Of a stretch of DNA of 61,884 nt, positions 36,108-44,830 are shown in pieces. The translations under genes were made by a program, and so were the position numbers. This DNA is from Chromatiaceae bacterium (GTDB lineage: Bacteria; Pseudomonadota; Gammaproteobacteria; Chromatiales; Chromatiaceae), in the NCBI GenBank assembly GCA_013426805.1, contig JACDZG010000032.1, forward strand, positions 1-61,884, read 5' to 3'. Numbering within the stretch: the first letter of the stretch is position 1; each line of letters opens with the position of its first letter. The notes under the pieces were generated by a model that had not been told where the DNA came from, ran no database searches, and saw only the letters and a list, made by a program, of their open reading frames with translations.

Positions 36108-36374
36108 TCACTTCACGGCCTTTTTTGCCGCATCCTTGCCATTGTCGCCTCCCGGTTTGAGCGACCCTTTGTCCTTGATGCCCGTGGCGCGCTTGGCCGT
36201 GTCCTTGGCCGCCTCGGCGGGCGAGCAGCGCCCGCCGACCCCAACGGTCGCCTTGGCCGCCGCGCTCTTGGCCGCCTTCTGCGCGGTGCAGTCCGGGTCC
36301 AGGGCGCCGGCGCCAACGGTGCCGACCGCGATCAACAGAGTCAAACCGAGTACGGTTGTCGTCTTCATCATCAT
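36108..36374 (-). CDS. Small secreted Lys/Ala-rich protein of unknown function
   Basis: This 88-residue protein has a clear signal peptide (MMMKTTTVLGLTLLIAVGTV, cut near GAGA). The mature part is rich in Ala and Lys with two cysteines (DPDC and GRCSP) that could form a disulfide. Repeated AAK(D/S) blocks and a charged tail ending KKAVK follow. GGAGA lies just before three consecutive in-frame ATGs (36374, 36371, 36368); spacing favours the second or third. It lies between the barrel gene and a sulfatase. I do not recognise the family. Confidence 0.65.
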   Translation of the reverse strand: MMMKTTTVLGLTLLIAVGTVGAGALDPDCTAQKAAKSAAAKATVGVGGRCSPAEAAKDTAKRATGIKDKGSLKPGGDNGKDAAKKAVK

Positions 36375-36492
36375 GGGGTCTCCATGTTCTCTCGTGGCGT
36401 TGGGGTATCGCGTTGGCACTGACTCCCAAACCGGGCGCGCTGCCGTTGAGTTAAGGGTCATGCGGCACCTCGGATCTGAGTCCACGGCCGCC

Positions 36493-37485
36493 TCAAAACT
36501 GGTAAACGACCTTCAGCCAGACGTAATCGCCCTCCAGCCGGTTCTTTACTTCCAACTCGGGCAGCCAGCGCAGTTCCGCGACCAAGGTGTTCTTGCCGCG
36601 CGGCAGGAGATAGGTCAGCACCGGGCCGACACCGGCGGTGCGGCCCTGGAAGTCGCCGAGGCGCGCGCCCCGCCCGCTGTCGGCAGTGACCTGTTCCTGG
36701 TAGAAGGCCTGCGCCCCCAGGCCGAGGAAGCCCGCTCCGATCGGCAGCAATTGCTGGATGCTGGCGTCCAGGTGCAGGGTGGAGCCGCTGCGGTAGTCGG
36801 TGTCGGGGTTCTCGGTGTTGATGCCGAGCCCCAGGTAGAACGCGGCATTGAGCCCGTTCTTGTCGTTGTTGTAGGAGACACCCAGCGTCGGATCAAACGT
36901 CCAGTAGTTGAGTCCGGGGTTGGCCAGACGACCCTGTTGATAGTCGCCGGTGGGGGCGTAGACCGGGAGCAAGGCGTTCAGTTGCCAGAACCCCGTCGTC
37001 CAGGCCAGCATGGCGGGGATCAGCGTCAGGTCACCGATCCCGGAGGTACTGTCGTGACGCCGAACGGTGCCGAGCGGGGTGTCGAGGTTCGCGTCGACGT
37101 TGATCCAGACATAGGGCAAATAGGCGCCGAGGCTGTAGTGGGCGCCCAGCGGGGTTTGCTCGAAGGTATATAGACCACCGAGCAGGAGGGCGTCGCTGGT
37201 GGCCGCGAGGCCCGCGGCCAGGGTCCCGGCGATGGGGATCGCCTTGGACGTTGCTGCCGAGCCCTCGTAATGCAGATAGATCGGCTCCACGACCCAGCCG
37301 GGCTTGGTCGGCGGCAGGTCGATCAGGGTCGCCGTGCCGCCCGGCAGAGCGTGTCCGGTCCCGCCCTCCGCGGCGAGCACCGCGGCCGGGCATCCCAGGG
37401 CGATTGCCTGTACCAACATCAAGCGCGGTGCGGCGCGCCGACAGAGCCACGGTAAAGGGTTCGCCATCTTGAGTCGCCCCGGCAT
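36493..37485 (-). CDS. MetA-pathway-type outer-membrane beta-barrel protein
   Basis: This 330-residue protein has a signal peptide (hydrophobic stretch around LMLVQAIALGCPAAVLAA) and then alternating strands ending in VYQF, the terminal aromatic of outer-membrane proteins. LPPTKPGWVVEPIYLHYEGS, ALLPVYAPTGDYQQGRLANPGLNYW-type text and VGPVLTYLLPRGKNTLVAELRWLPE match the MetA/phenol-degradation transporter family (PF13557). It begins three bases from the stop of the upstream sulfatase gene. It may bring the sulfated substrate or its product through the outer membrane, which is inference from position. ATG 37485 is the assumed start, with ATG 37467 possible. Confidence 0.82.
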   Translation of the reverse strand: MPGRLKMANPLPWLCRRAAPRLMLVQAIALGCPAAVLAAEGGTGHALPGGTATLIDLPPTKPGWVVEPIYLHYEGSAATSKAIPIAGTLAAGLAATSDALLLGGLYTFEQTPLGAHYSLGAYLPYVWINVDANLDTPLGTVRRHDSTSGIGDLTLIPAMLAWTTGFWQLNALLPVYAPTGDYQQGRLANPGLNYWTFDPTLGVSYNNDKNGLNAAFYLGLGINTENPDTDYRSGSTLHLDASIQQLLPIGAGFLGLGAQAFYQEQVTADSGRGARLGDFQGRTAGVGPVLTYLLPRGKNTLVAELRWLPELEVKNRLEGDYVWLKVVYQF

Positions 37486-37488
37486 GGC

Positions 37489-39045
37489 CTAATTCGCCTG
37501 CTGCATCTTGAGTAGTTGCGACTGGATGCCCTCGATCGTCTTGCCGAACTGCGCGGAGAGTCCGACCTGCCGGATGGGGAAGTCCCTGAAGCTCGCGAAG
37601 TGCTGTTCGACGACGCCGACCATGGGGGTCAACACCCAGGCCTTGTGCTCGGCGTACTGCCGATTCAGATCGCCCCACTGCCGCTCGAAGGGGTCCATCA
37701 GCAGGTTGTCGATGACCGGGCGCCCCAGGTTCTGGAGCGGGTCGTCCCAGTGGCCGCTCAGCTTGGCCGAGAAGGTGACCTTGAACTGGTTGTAACGGAT
37801 CGCGGTCAGGGTGCCCTCGTCGTAGTAGAAGATGAAATTGCGCGCCGATTTGTCAGTCTGGCCCGCGAAGAAGGCGGTCTGGTCGAAGCCGTCGAGATGC
37901 ACCTTGTAGCGGTGGCCGCCGTAGGTCTCGCCCGCCTTGAGCTTCGCCACCACGTCGGGCTCGCCGGCGGCTGCCGCCAGGGTCGGCAACAGATCGGTCA
38001 TGTCGACGATCTCGCCACTCACCCGTCCTGCCGCCGCCCCCGGCCAACGCATCAGGAAGGGAACGCGCACGCCGCCCTCCCAGGTGGTGCCCTTGTCGCC
38101 GCGGAAGGGCGAGGTGCCGCCCTCGGGCCACATATACTGGTAGGCGCCGTTGTCGCTGGTGTAGATGACGATGGTGTTCTTCGCGAGCCCGGTCGCGTCG
38201 AGCACGGCCAGCAGTTGACCGACGTGCCCGTCGTGTTCTTTGAGCCCTTGACCGTAGATGTCCTCGCGGCCGGCGCGGGACTGGCCCTGGGACTCGGGCT
38301 TCAGGTGGATGAAGACATGCTGGCGGGTGGCGTTGTGCCACAGGAAGAAGGGTTTGCCGTCCTGGGCACGGTGCTCCAGGAAGGCGACTGACTTGGCGGC
38401 CACTTCATCGTCGAAGGTTTTCATGCGCTCGATGGTCAGCGGCCCTTCGTCCGCGGCCGCCCCGTCGGCGGTACAGGAGACGATGCCGCGCGGGTTGAAC
38501 TTGGCCAGGAATTCGGGATTGGTCGGGCGATCCGGGTCTTCCAGGTCCTCATTCGCATTCAGGTGATAGAGGTTGCCCCAGAACTCGTCGAAACCATGCC
38601 GGCAGGGCAGGTGCTCGTCCAGGTCGCCCAGGTGGTTCTTGCCGAACTGAGCCGTGGTGTAGCCCTTGGTCTTGAGGATCTCGGCCAGTGTGATGTCCTC
38701 GGCCTTGAGCCCGGCGGGGGAGCCCGGCGTGCCCACTGTCGTCAGCCCGGTGCGCACCGGCAACTGGCCGGTGATGAAGGCCGCCCGCCCGGCGGTGCAA
38801 CTCGGCTGGGCGTAGAAGGCGCCGAGCCGCAGCCCTTCGCGCCCGATGCGGTCGATGTTGGGTGTGGCCACGCCCATGCTGTCGGCGCCATAGGACGAGA
38901 CGTTCATCCAGCCGATGTCGTCCCCCATGATGACGAGGATGTTGGGCTTGGCCGGCGTTGGTGCCGCGGCCCCCGTTGCGGCAAGGCCGGGCAGGTGGAT
39001 CAGCAGCGCCGCGGCGGCGAGCAGGCCGAGCAGAGATCGCGTCAT
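37489..39045 (-). CDS. Secreted sulfatase with variant CTAGR motif
   Basis: This 518-residue exported sulfatase has a signal peptide (MTRSLLGLLAAAALLIHLPG, cut near LAAT). NILVIMGDDIGWMNVSSYG gives the metal Asp pair. The maturation motif is CTAGR in PSCTAGRAAFITGQ, where Ala replaces the Pro of the classical C-x-P-x-R. The rest of the sulfatase landmarks, FGKNHLGD and YTSDNGAYQYMWPEGGTSPFRG, are present. ATG 39045 has GGAG nine bases upstream; the longer frame has no signal peptide. It is the first gene of the sulfatase/barrel operon. The substrate is unknown. Confidence 0.9.
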   Translation of the reverse strand: MTRSLLGLLAAAALLIHLPGLAATGAAAPTPAKPNILVIMGDDIGWMNVSSYGADSMGVATPNIDRIGREGLRLGAFYAQPSCTAGRAAFITGQLPVRTGLTTVGTPGSPAGLKAEDITLAEILKTKGYTTAQFGKNHLGDLDEHLPCRHGFDEFWGNLYHLNANEDLEDPDRPTNPEFLAKFNPRGIVSCTADGAAADEGPLTIERMKTFDDEVAAKSVAFLEHRAQDGKPFFLWHNATRQHVFIHLKPESQGQSRAGREDIYGQGLKEHDGHVGQLLAVLDATGLAKNTIVIYTSDNGAYQYMWPEGGTSPFRGDKGTTWEGGVRVPFLMRWPGAAAGRVSGEIVDMTDLLPTLAAAAGEPDVVAKLKAGETYGGHRYKVHLDGFDQTAFFAGQTDKSARNFIFYYDEGTLTAIRYNQFKVTFSAKLSGHWDDPLQNLGRPVIDNLLMDPFERQWGDLNRQYAEHKAWVLTPMVGVVEQHFASFRDFPIRQVGLSAQFGKTIEGIQSQLLKMQQAN

Positions 39046-39241
39046 GGGCTGGACTCCGGATGGGATCGTTAAATTGGGAATAAGAACTTCACGGTCAGGT
39101 TCACGGACCACTCGGGGGCCACGTTGGCGTCCGCTGCGGAGCACGGCCTGCCGCGGACGGCAGGGGCGCCGGAAATCAAGTCGGAACCATCGCGCTGATC
39201 CGCGGCTCGGCGCGTGGCGTGTCAGCCGGACAGCCGCAGGT

Positions 39242-39463
39242 CTACACCCTGATCCCTAGGGTTTGGTGGCTGTTTTCGATCACTGCCGCATTCAGACCTG
39301 TTTTCTTGGCGAGGTCGTCCAGGTAGGTCTGCTCTTGGGGGGTGTCGACCTCGATTGCCAAGAGCGAGGCGGCAGAGACCTGGGCCGCCAACTCCTGGTT
39401 GGGGATGGCGGCGGCGAAGGTGTCGAGGTCTAACGGTTGACGCAGTTCCTTTAGGTTCGCCAT
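39242..39463 (-). CDS. Short DUF533/TerB-like protein
   Basis: This 73-residue protein corresponds to the C-terminal, TerB-like helical part of DUF533 (YebE-type) proteins: IPNQELAAQVSAASLLAIEVDTPQEQTYLDDLAKKTGL. The usual N-terminal membrane and glycine-rich half is absent. GGAGA precedes the ATG, and MANLKELRQPLDL is a natural-looking start, so it may be a functional short form rather than debris. It is divergent from the AraC regulator. Its function is unknown. Confidence 0.6.
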   Translation of the reverse strand: MANLKELRQPLDLDTFAAAIPNQELAAQVSAASLLAIEVDTPQEQTYLDDLAKKTGLNAAVIENSHQTLGIRV

Positions 39464-39782
39464 CGATTTCTCCGCTCCGCTTTGGTGGTCTGGTTGATCT
39501 GTTACACTGTTTAGGTCATCGCTTCGCGGTCATTTGAGACGGTATTACAAACGTGTTGTTCTCAGCGGTGGAGAGAGAAGACGGCGAGTGATCGTCAGGC
39601 AGGTTTCTCTCGCCCACATCAATGCTGAAGAGACAAGAAGAAAGTGGCAGCGACCGACCCGCCGCAGCCACGCCAGGTGGATGGATCGGCATCACCGCGG
39701 CGATGGTTACCAAAATCTGATGTGAACGGTAGGGCAAGCGTCGCGCGCGGTCTATGCATTTTCCGCAACCGGGGGAGAACCG
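39464..39782. other. Divergent intergenic spacer
   Basis: About 320 bp lie between the DUF533-like gene and the AraC regulator, with lower GC than the surroundings. No coding frame with a recognisable domain was seen. It should hold both promoters; no clear operator was identified. Confidence 0.5.
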
Positions 39783-40805
39783 TTGCAGACATCGAGACAA
39801 ACGCCTGCCGCCGTGCGGACGGCCGCCGCGGCACCAAGCTCCGTCGTCGTCTTTCAGGACATCGACGACCCCTGCGTCTGGGAGGCGGCATCGCCCCCCT
39901 GGGAGGTGCTCGCCTCACCCATCGGGTGCGGTCCGTTCCGGAACATCAAGCGGATCCTGGTCACCCCCAACTGGCTCATCTATCGGGAGTCCTTCGGCTG
40001 CGCCCTGCATGTTCAGGGCTGGACTCCGGCCGGGATGCTCGGCTTCACGGTGCCGTTCCGTCTGGGCGGTCGGTCGAGCTACTGGGGGGCGGCACTTCAC
40101 GAGCACGGGCTTCCCGCCTCCTTGCCGGGGTCTCTGGATGCCGTGCTGGATGCCGGTCAGGAGCAGATTGTCGCGCTGACGCGGCTGGACTGGCTGCGCA
40201 GCCAACTCGATCCGGTCGCGGCCTGGACCATCGAACGCTGTGCGGCCAGCCGGGTGCTGCCGTCCTCCGCCCGGCAGCGGGGCGCGCTGGGGACCTGGCT
40301 GCGGCGCCTGGTGGACCGGGTCCATGCCGAGCCGCAGATCTTGGACCATCCTGCTGTCGTGACCGCTCTGGAACAGGACCTGCTGGATGGGCTGCTGCGT
40401 ACCCTGTGCCCAGGCAGCCCGCCGGCGCCGTTGGAGGTGACGCACCGACGACAACGGGGTTTCGAACTTGCGATTGAGTCCATCCGCTCGGCCGACCTTG
40501 ATGATCTTAACGTCGCGGATCTGTGCACCCAGGTTGGCGTCAGTCAGCGCACGCTGGAGTACGCCTTCCGGGAGCGGCTGGGGGTCTCACCGATGGAGTT
40601 CATCCGCCGGCTGCGGCTGCATGGGGTGCGCCGCGCCCTGTTGGCGGCAAGCCGCAAGGATGAGACGGTGGCGTCGATTGCCATGACCTTTGGTTTCTAT
40701 CAGCTCGGCCGCTTCGCCGCGGACTACCGGGCGGTCTTCGGCGAGTTGCCGTCGGTCACGCTGTCCCGGCAGTGGACCTACCGCGGGGCGGGCCTGCTGG
40801 GTTGA
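39783..40805 (+). CDS. AraC family transcriptional regulator
   Basis: This 340-residue protein has a C-terminal AraC DNA-binding domain (about 235-330) with both helix-turn-helix units: LNVADLCTQVGVSQRTLEYAFRERLGVSP and VASIAMTFGFYQLGRFAADYRAVFGELPS. The N-terminal 200 residues form a beta-rich sensing domain of the EutR/OruR-like type without a recognised ligand. It starts with TTG, preceded by GGGGAGA. It faces away from the sulfatase operon across a divergent spacer and could regulate it, but no binding site was identified. Confidence 0.88.
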   Translation: MQTSRQTPAAVRTAAAAPSSVVVFQDIDDPCVWEAASPPWEVLASPIGCGPFRNIKRILVTPNWLIYRESFGCALHVQGWTPAGMLGFTVPFRLGGRSSYWGAALHEHGLPASLPGSLDAVLDAGQEQIVALTRLDWLRSQLDPVAAWTIERCAASRVLPSSARQRGALGTWLRRLVDRVHAEPQILDHPAVVTALEQDLLDGLLRTLCPGSPPAPLEVTHRRQRGFELAIESIRSADLDDLNVADLCTQVGVSQRTLEYAFRERLGVSPMEFIRRLRLHGVRRALLAASRKDETVASIAMTFGFYQLGRFAADYRAVFGELPSVTLSRQWTYRGAGLLG

Positions 40806-40853
40806 GCGATCGGTCCGGTGCGCTTTTGTAAAAGTGACTGCGCCCAACGTGAG

Positions 40854-41462
40854 TCAGTGGTTCTCGTTGCCTTCTTGCCACAGATGACAACCCAGATGCA
40901 CGATCCGCAATTCGGCGCCGCTGCTGTGCTGGTGTCGGGTTACAAAGGCCCCGGACAGGAGCGGATGGTCCTCGGCGGGTCCGAGCGCCGGGGGGACCGC
41001 CTCCGGTCCAAGCTGCTCGCGTAGGCGGTTGAGCAGCACGACCATACCCTTATGCCGGATGAAAAAGGCAAGACACAGGACCCGTCCCTCGCGGCCGGTC
41101 GCGTAGCCCAGAAGCTGAGTCATCCCCTCCCGGTGCCAGGCCGGGCCATCCCAGATCTTGCATTCGGTGAGGTGTTTGAACTCCAGGCACCGTGGGTGCG
41201 AAATCGTCACGTCCACATGCCCGTTCTGACGAGTTTCCGGTGTGGCCGGCACCAGTTCGCCCAGTAGGTCCGTGATGAATTGACTCAGGTCGATCTCGCC
41301 GAGCTTGCGGTAGGTGCTACGGCTCGACTCCATGCGCTGGACCACACGCGCGATCAGGCGCTCGGCGGCGTCGAGAAAGGCCTCCCGGGAGTCGCTGACG
41401 TACAGTGCCTCCGCATAGGGGTTAATGGAGCGGATGTGCCGCAACCAGTCGTCCGCGCTCAT
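40854..41462 (-). CDS. Putative PD-(D/E)xK nuclease-like protein of the restriction island
   Basis: This 202-residue protein has no confident family. The centre reads GHVDVTISHPRCLEFKHLTECKIWDG, then a Gln in GMTQLLGYATGREG. A strand-borne Asp, an E-x-K in TECK and a following Gln are the signature of PD-(D/E)xK nucleases. Its ATG overlaps the stop of the restriction (Res) gene by ATGA, so it is the third gene of the mod-res operon and is translationally coupled. It may be an accessory nuclease or specificity factor. The function is inferred from the motif and context. Confidence 0.55.
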   Translation of the reverse strand: MSADDWLRHIRSINPYAEALYVSDSREAFLDAAERLIARVVQRMESSRSTYRKLGEIDLSQFITDLLGELVPATPETRQNGHVDVTISHPRCLEFKHLTECKIWDGPAWHREGMTQLLGYATGREGRVLCLAFFIRHKGMVVLLNRLREQLGPEAVPPALGPAEDHPLLSGAFVTRHQHSSGAELRIVHLGCHLWQEGNENH

Positions 41463-44400
41463 GGCCTTGCCCCGAACGGTCGATACACGACGTCGACCCC
41501 GGCCAGCGCTGCGTTCTCGCCGGCCGAAGCCTGGGCGAGCAAACGACCCACCTCCTCTTCCGGAAGATCGCGCCCGGTCGCGCGCTCCACAAAGACCCGC
41601 TGCAGGCGCGGCTGCCGGTCCGTCGCCAGCGCCTCGGCGACCACCAGCAGCCGGTCGCGATGCGCCTCGCCCTGATCGGCGAGGGCCATCAGGGCACCGT
41701 ATTCAATCCCCCCGGACTCCCCGGCCAATCGCTCGATCAGGCGCCCGATGCCGTCGCGTGTCAGCAACCGAAACGCCAGCGCATCCCGCCCGTCGTCGCC
41801 CGGTTCCCCGGGTGGCATGCCCTCGGCGTAACGCAGCAGTGCCCCCATGCTCGGCACCGCCAAGGCATCGAGCCAGGAAAGATCGGTGCGACCCACCTTG
41901 GGGTCCTCCTGTACCAACAGATAGTGCCAGGGCTCCGCGTCATGCGCGGCGAGTAACGCGGCATAGCGGCGTCCGGCCCGCGCCTTGGCGGCATCGCGCT
42001 CGTCCATGCGGCCCTTCACCTCGCAGATCAGGTTGTGGAACCGTTCCGCCCAAAGGACCCGCAGGATGAAGTCCGGATAGTAATGAGACAAGTGCCCCTG
42101 CCAGTCGTATTCGATGCGCAGCCCCACCCCCTGGCGATGGTTGTAGAGCCAACCCGTCACGTCCGGACAGCGGTCGGCCAGGACGGCGAAACGCAGTTCG
42201 TCCGCGCTGTCGAAGGCGCCATTGCCGAAACAACTGCGCTCGGTGCGCTCCAACGCATGTTGCTTGCGCGCGGGATAGGCCGCCAGGTCCGCGGCGCGCA
42301 CCTCCTGCAATTGCGCGACCCGATCGGTCGGCCGCCCGGTGATCGCGTCGCGCAGGGCGGAGCGCAGGGCGTCGCGCACCCGGGCGATCACCTCCGGGCG
42401 CAGCAGGTTGCACAGTGCGATGCGCCCGCTCTCCGGTCCCGCCTCGATCGCCCGGTCGAACGACAGCGGCAGCCCCATCGGCAACCGGAAGGTGCGCCGT
42501 TCCAGGTAGTCCTTGACCACCGCCTTGACCGCGTTCTTGTGGGCAAAAGCCGCCTGGACCTCACGTAGCAGGGGCAGCGCGTAGGCGACCTCCATCACCT
42601 GGTCATAGTCACGAAAGGAGGGCGCGGCGGACAAGGTGAAATGCTGCCCGTCCGCATCGTCCGCAGCCATCGCCTCGCGCAGATAGGTCTGCACCTCACG
42701 ATCCTGGAATGACTCCACCCAGGGCAGGCGCTCTCCCGCCGCCTGGTCCGCGACCTGGAAGCTTGCGCGCCAGTCCTGCACCCGCTCTCGTTCGCCCAAA
42801 AAATAGACGAAGCGCACGTCGCGCACCGCCCGCTCTTTCTCGGACGCGAGCGGCTCGATACGCACATACTCGGGGACGTGCACGATCTTATCGGGGTCGC
42901 GCACATCCACCAGATCTTTGATCTCTTCGATGATGGCGTCGAAACTCGGGTGCTGCATGACATACAGTTCCTCCCTCGATGCCTGCACCGCCCCGTCCTC
43001 GTCCAGCTCCAGCGGGTGCATCCGCCGCAAGCCGCGCCCCAGCGTCTGTTCGGTCAGGGTGCGGCTGTCGCAGGCGCGCAGCGGGACGATGACCTTGACG
43101 TTGCGCACGTCCCAACCTTCCTTGAGCATCATCACGCTGACGACCACGTTGTAGGGGTTGGGCAGCAGGCGCGGCTCGCCGTGTTCGTCCAGGGCACCGC
43201 TCGGGTCGCGGATCGCGTCCTGATCCACCGCGTTGACCGCCGCCCGGACCTTCTGCCAGGCCTCCTCGTTCCGCTCCTCCTTAGCGCCGATGTGGATCTG
43301 GATGACGGTGGAGCGCGGCAGCCCGGCCTCATCCGGCTCCACGAAGAGCCGCTCGCCCGTGTCCGGGTCGACCCAGCCGGTGACGGCGCGGGTGCCGCTC
43401 AGATCCTCCCGGGTCGCCTCGCCATAGGTCAGCGCGTTGGCGATCTCCTGCGCCTCGTGACGGTCCGCGCAGAGCAGGAACAGGATCGGCTTGCGCGCGT
43501 CGCTCTCGGCGCGCAGTTGGTCGCGCACCCGCTGCCAGCGCCCGATTCCGGCACGCAGCAGCGGCTCGTAGGTGAGCCAGGCGTCCGGCTGGTTGGCGCG
43601 TACCGCCTCGCCCGCGGCGCCATCCGCGGCGGTCACCCGCACCCGCTCCAGCACCGGGTGCTTCACCACGCCGTCGGCAATCGCCTCCCGCAGCGGATAG
43701 TCGATCACCGTATGGCGGAAGGGCCGCGGCGTCTTGGCCTTGGTGGACCTGGCCTTGCTCGCCCCGCCTTCCTCTTCGTACAGGGTGGCCGAGAGGTCCA
43801 CCTGAAGCCCCAGTCCGGCGCGTTCGTGCAGGTTGCGCAGACTGCGGACCCAGGCCATCGACGCGTTCTCGGCGCCCCCCAGGCCGACCGCCCGCTTATT
43901 CGCAGCGGTCTTCTCGAAGCGTTGATGCGCGGGCTCGTCACCGACGTGATGCGCCTCGTCGTTGATGACCAGGAGCCCGGCCCCGCGGCGCAGCCGCGCC
44001 AGCAGCGGCGTGCCCTCCGTCTCCAGCCGCTTGGGCTCGGGGGTCTCGAACAGCAGCCGTTGCTGGCGCGCCCCGCGCGACTCCGCGGCCGACCAGGGCG
44101 GCGGCGGTTCCTCCACCCCGAACAGTTGGTGGATGTTGGTCACCACCAGCGCCGGTTCGTTCGGGTCCAGGCGTTGCGGGACCGTCTCGGGGCCATAGAC
44201 CGGCAGGTGCCAGTCCGGCTCCAGTGCGGGCGGAATCACCGGGTCCGCGCGGAACACGCTCGGTCTGTCGGTCGGCGCGAAGTCGAACAGCAGCCGCTCC
44301 TTGACGAAAAGGTTCGGGGCGATGGCCAGTACTTGCGGCCCCAGCCCCAGGTGTGCCGGCCCTTCCCGCCGTGCATTGAGCGTCGACCAGGCGATCACCA

Positions 44401-44830
44401 GGCTCATGATCCGTGTCTTGCCGGAGCCGGTGGCAAGCTGGCCGCCCAGCTTGGGCCAGGGGTCCTGCCCGGTGAAGTCCCGCTCGACCGCGAAGGCGTC
44501 GTAGAGCCCATCGACCCCGCGGATGCCCAGCACCTCGTGCAGATAGATCAGGGTCTCCAGGCATCGGCGCTGGTGCGGCCAGTAGCGGAAGCGCACCAGG
44601 CCGCTGCCCAGCCCATCGCGAGCAGGCGAAGGCAGCTCATGGGGCAGGGGCGGGAACCAGTGCCGGAGCAGGATCAGCGTCGTCTCCGAGACCGGCCGCT
44701 CGGCCGGCCGGACCGGTTCATAGCGACCGGGCGCGATCCAGGCCTCTCCGGCCGGCCCCAGCGGCGAGCCGCGCCAGGCATCGACCGCCGCGGCGATTCG
44801 TTGTATTAGGGACGGTTTCTCGGCGCTCAT
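41459..44830 (-). CDS. Type III-like restriction enzyme, Res (helicase-nuclease) subunit
   Basis: This 1123-residue superfamily 2 helicase has Walker A LATGSGKT and Walker B/DEAH NDEAHH. Helicase motif III is in DLSATLYEEEGG, and TLTEQTLGRGLRRMHP carries motif VI. Near residue 930 a nuclease motif YYPDFILRV...LICEVKGR gives PD-x-ExK. This is the Res architecture that translocates DNA and cuts when two sites meet. It overlaps the methyltransferase stop by ATGA and is followed by a small ECK protein through another ATGA. MVVSVMMLKEGWDVRNV-type text is typical of Res subunits. The recognition sequence is set by the adjacent methyltransferase. Confidence 0.85.
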   Translation of the reverse strand: MSAEKPSLIQRIAAAVDAWRGSPLGPAGEAWIAPGRYEPVRPAERPVSETTLILLRHWFPPLPHELPSPARDGLGSGLVRFRYWPHQRRCLETLIYLHEVLGIRGVDGLYDAFAVERDFTGQDPWPKLGGQLATGSGKTRIMSLVIAWSTLNARREGPAHLGLGPQVLAIAPNLFVKERLLFDFAPTDRPSVFRADPVIPPALEPDWHLPVYGPETVPQRLDPNEPALVVTNIHQLFGVEEPPPPWSAAESRGARQQRLLFETPEPKRLETEGTPLLARLRRGAGLLVINDEAHHVGDEPAHQRFEKTAANKRAVGLGGAENASMAWVRSLRNLHERAGLGLQVDLSATLYEEEGGASKARSTKAKTPRPFRHTVIDYPLREAIADGVVKHPVLERVRVTAADGAAGEAVRANQPDAWLTYEPLLRAGIGRWQRVRDQLRAESDARKPILFLLCADRHEAQEIANALTYGEATREDLSGTRAVTGWVDPDTGERLFVEPDEAGLPRSTVIQIHIGAKEERNEEAWQKVRAAVNAVDQDAIRDPSGALDEHGEPRLLPNPYNVVVSVMMLKEGWDVRNVKVIVPLRACDSRTLTEQTLGRGLRRMHPLELDEDGAVQASREELYVMQHPSFDAIIEEIKDLVDVRDPDKIVHVPEYVRIEPLASEKERAVRDVRFVYFLGERERVQDWRASFQVADQAAGERLPWVESFQDREVQTYLREAMAADDADGQHFTLSAAPSFRDYDQVMEVAYALPLLREVQAAFAHKNAVKAVVKDYLERRTFRLPMGLPLSFDRAIEAGPESGRIALCNLLRPEVIARVRDALRSALRDAITGRPTDRVAQLQEVRAADLAAYPARKQHALERTERSCFGNGAFDSADELRFAVLADRCPDVTGWLYNHRQGVGLRIEYDWQGHLSHYYPDFILRVLWAERFHNLICEVKGRMDERDAAKARAGRRYAALLAAHDAEPWHYLLVQEDPKVGRTDLSWLDALAVPSMGALLRYAEGMPPGEPGDDGRDALAFRLLTRDGIGRLIERLAGESGGIEYGALMALADQGEAHRDRLLVVAEALATDRQPRLQRVFVERATGRDLPEEEVGRLLAQASAGENAALAGVDVVYRPFGARP

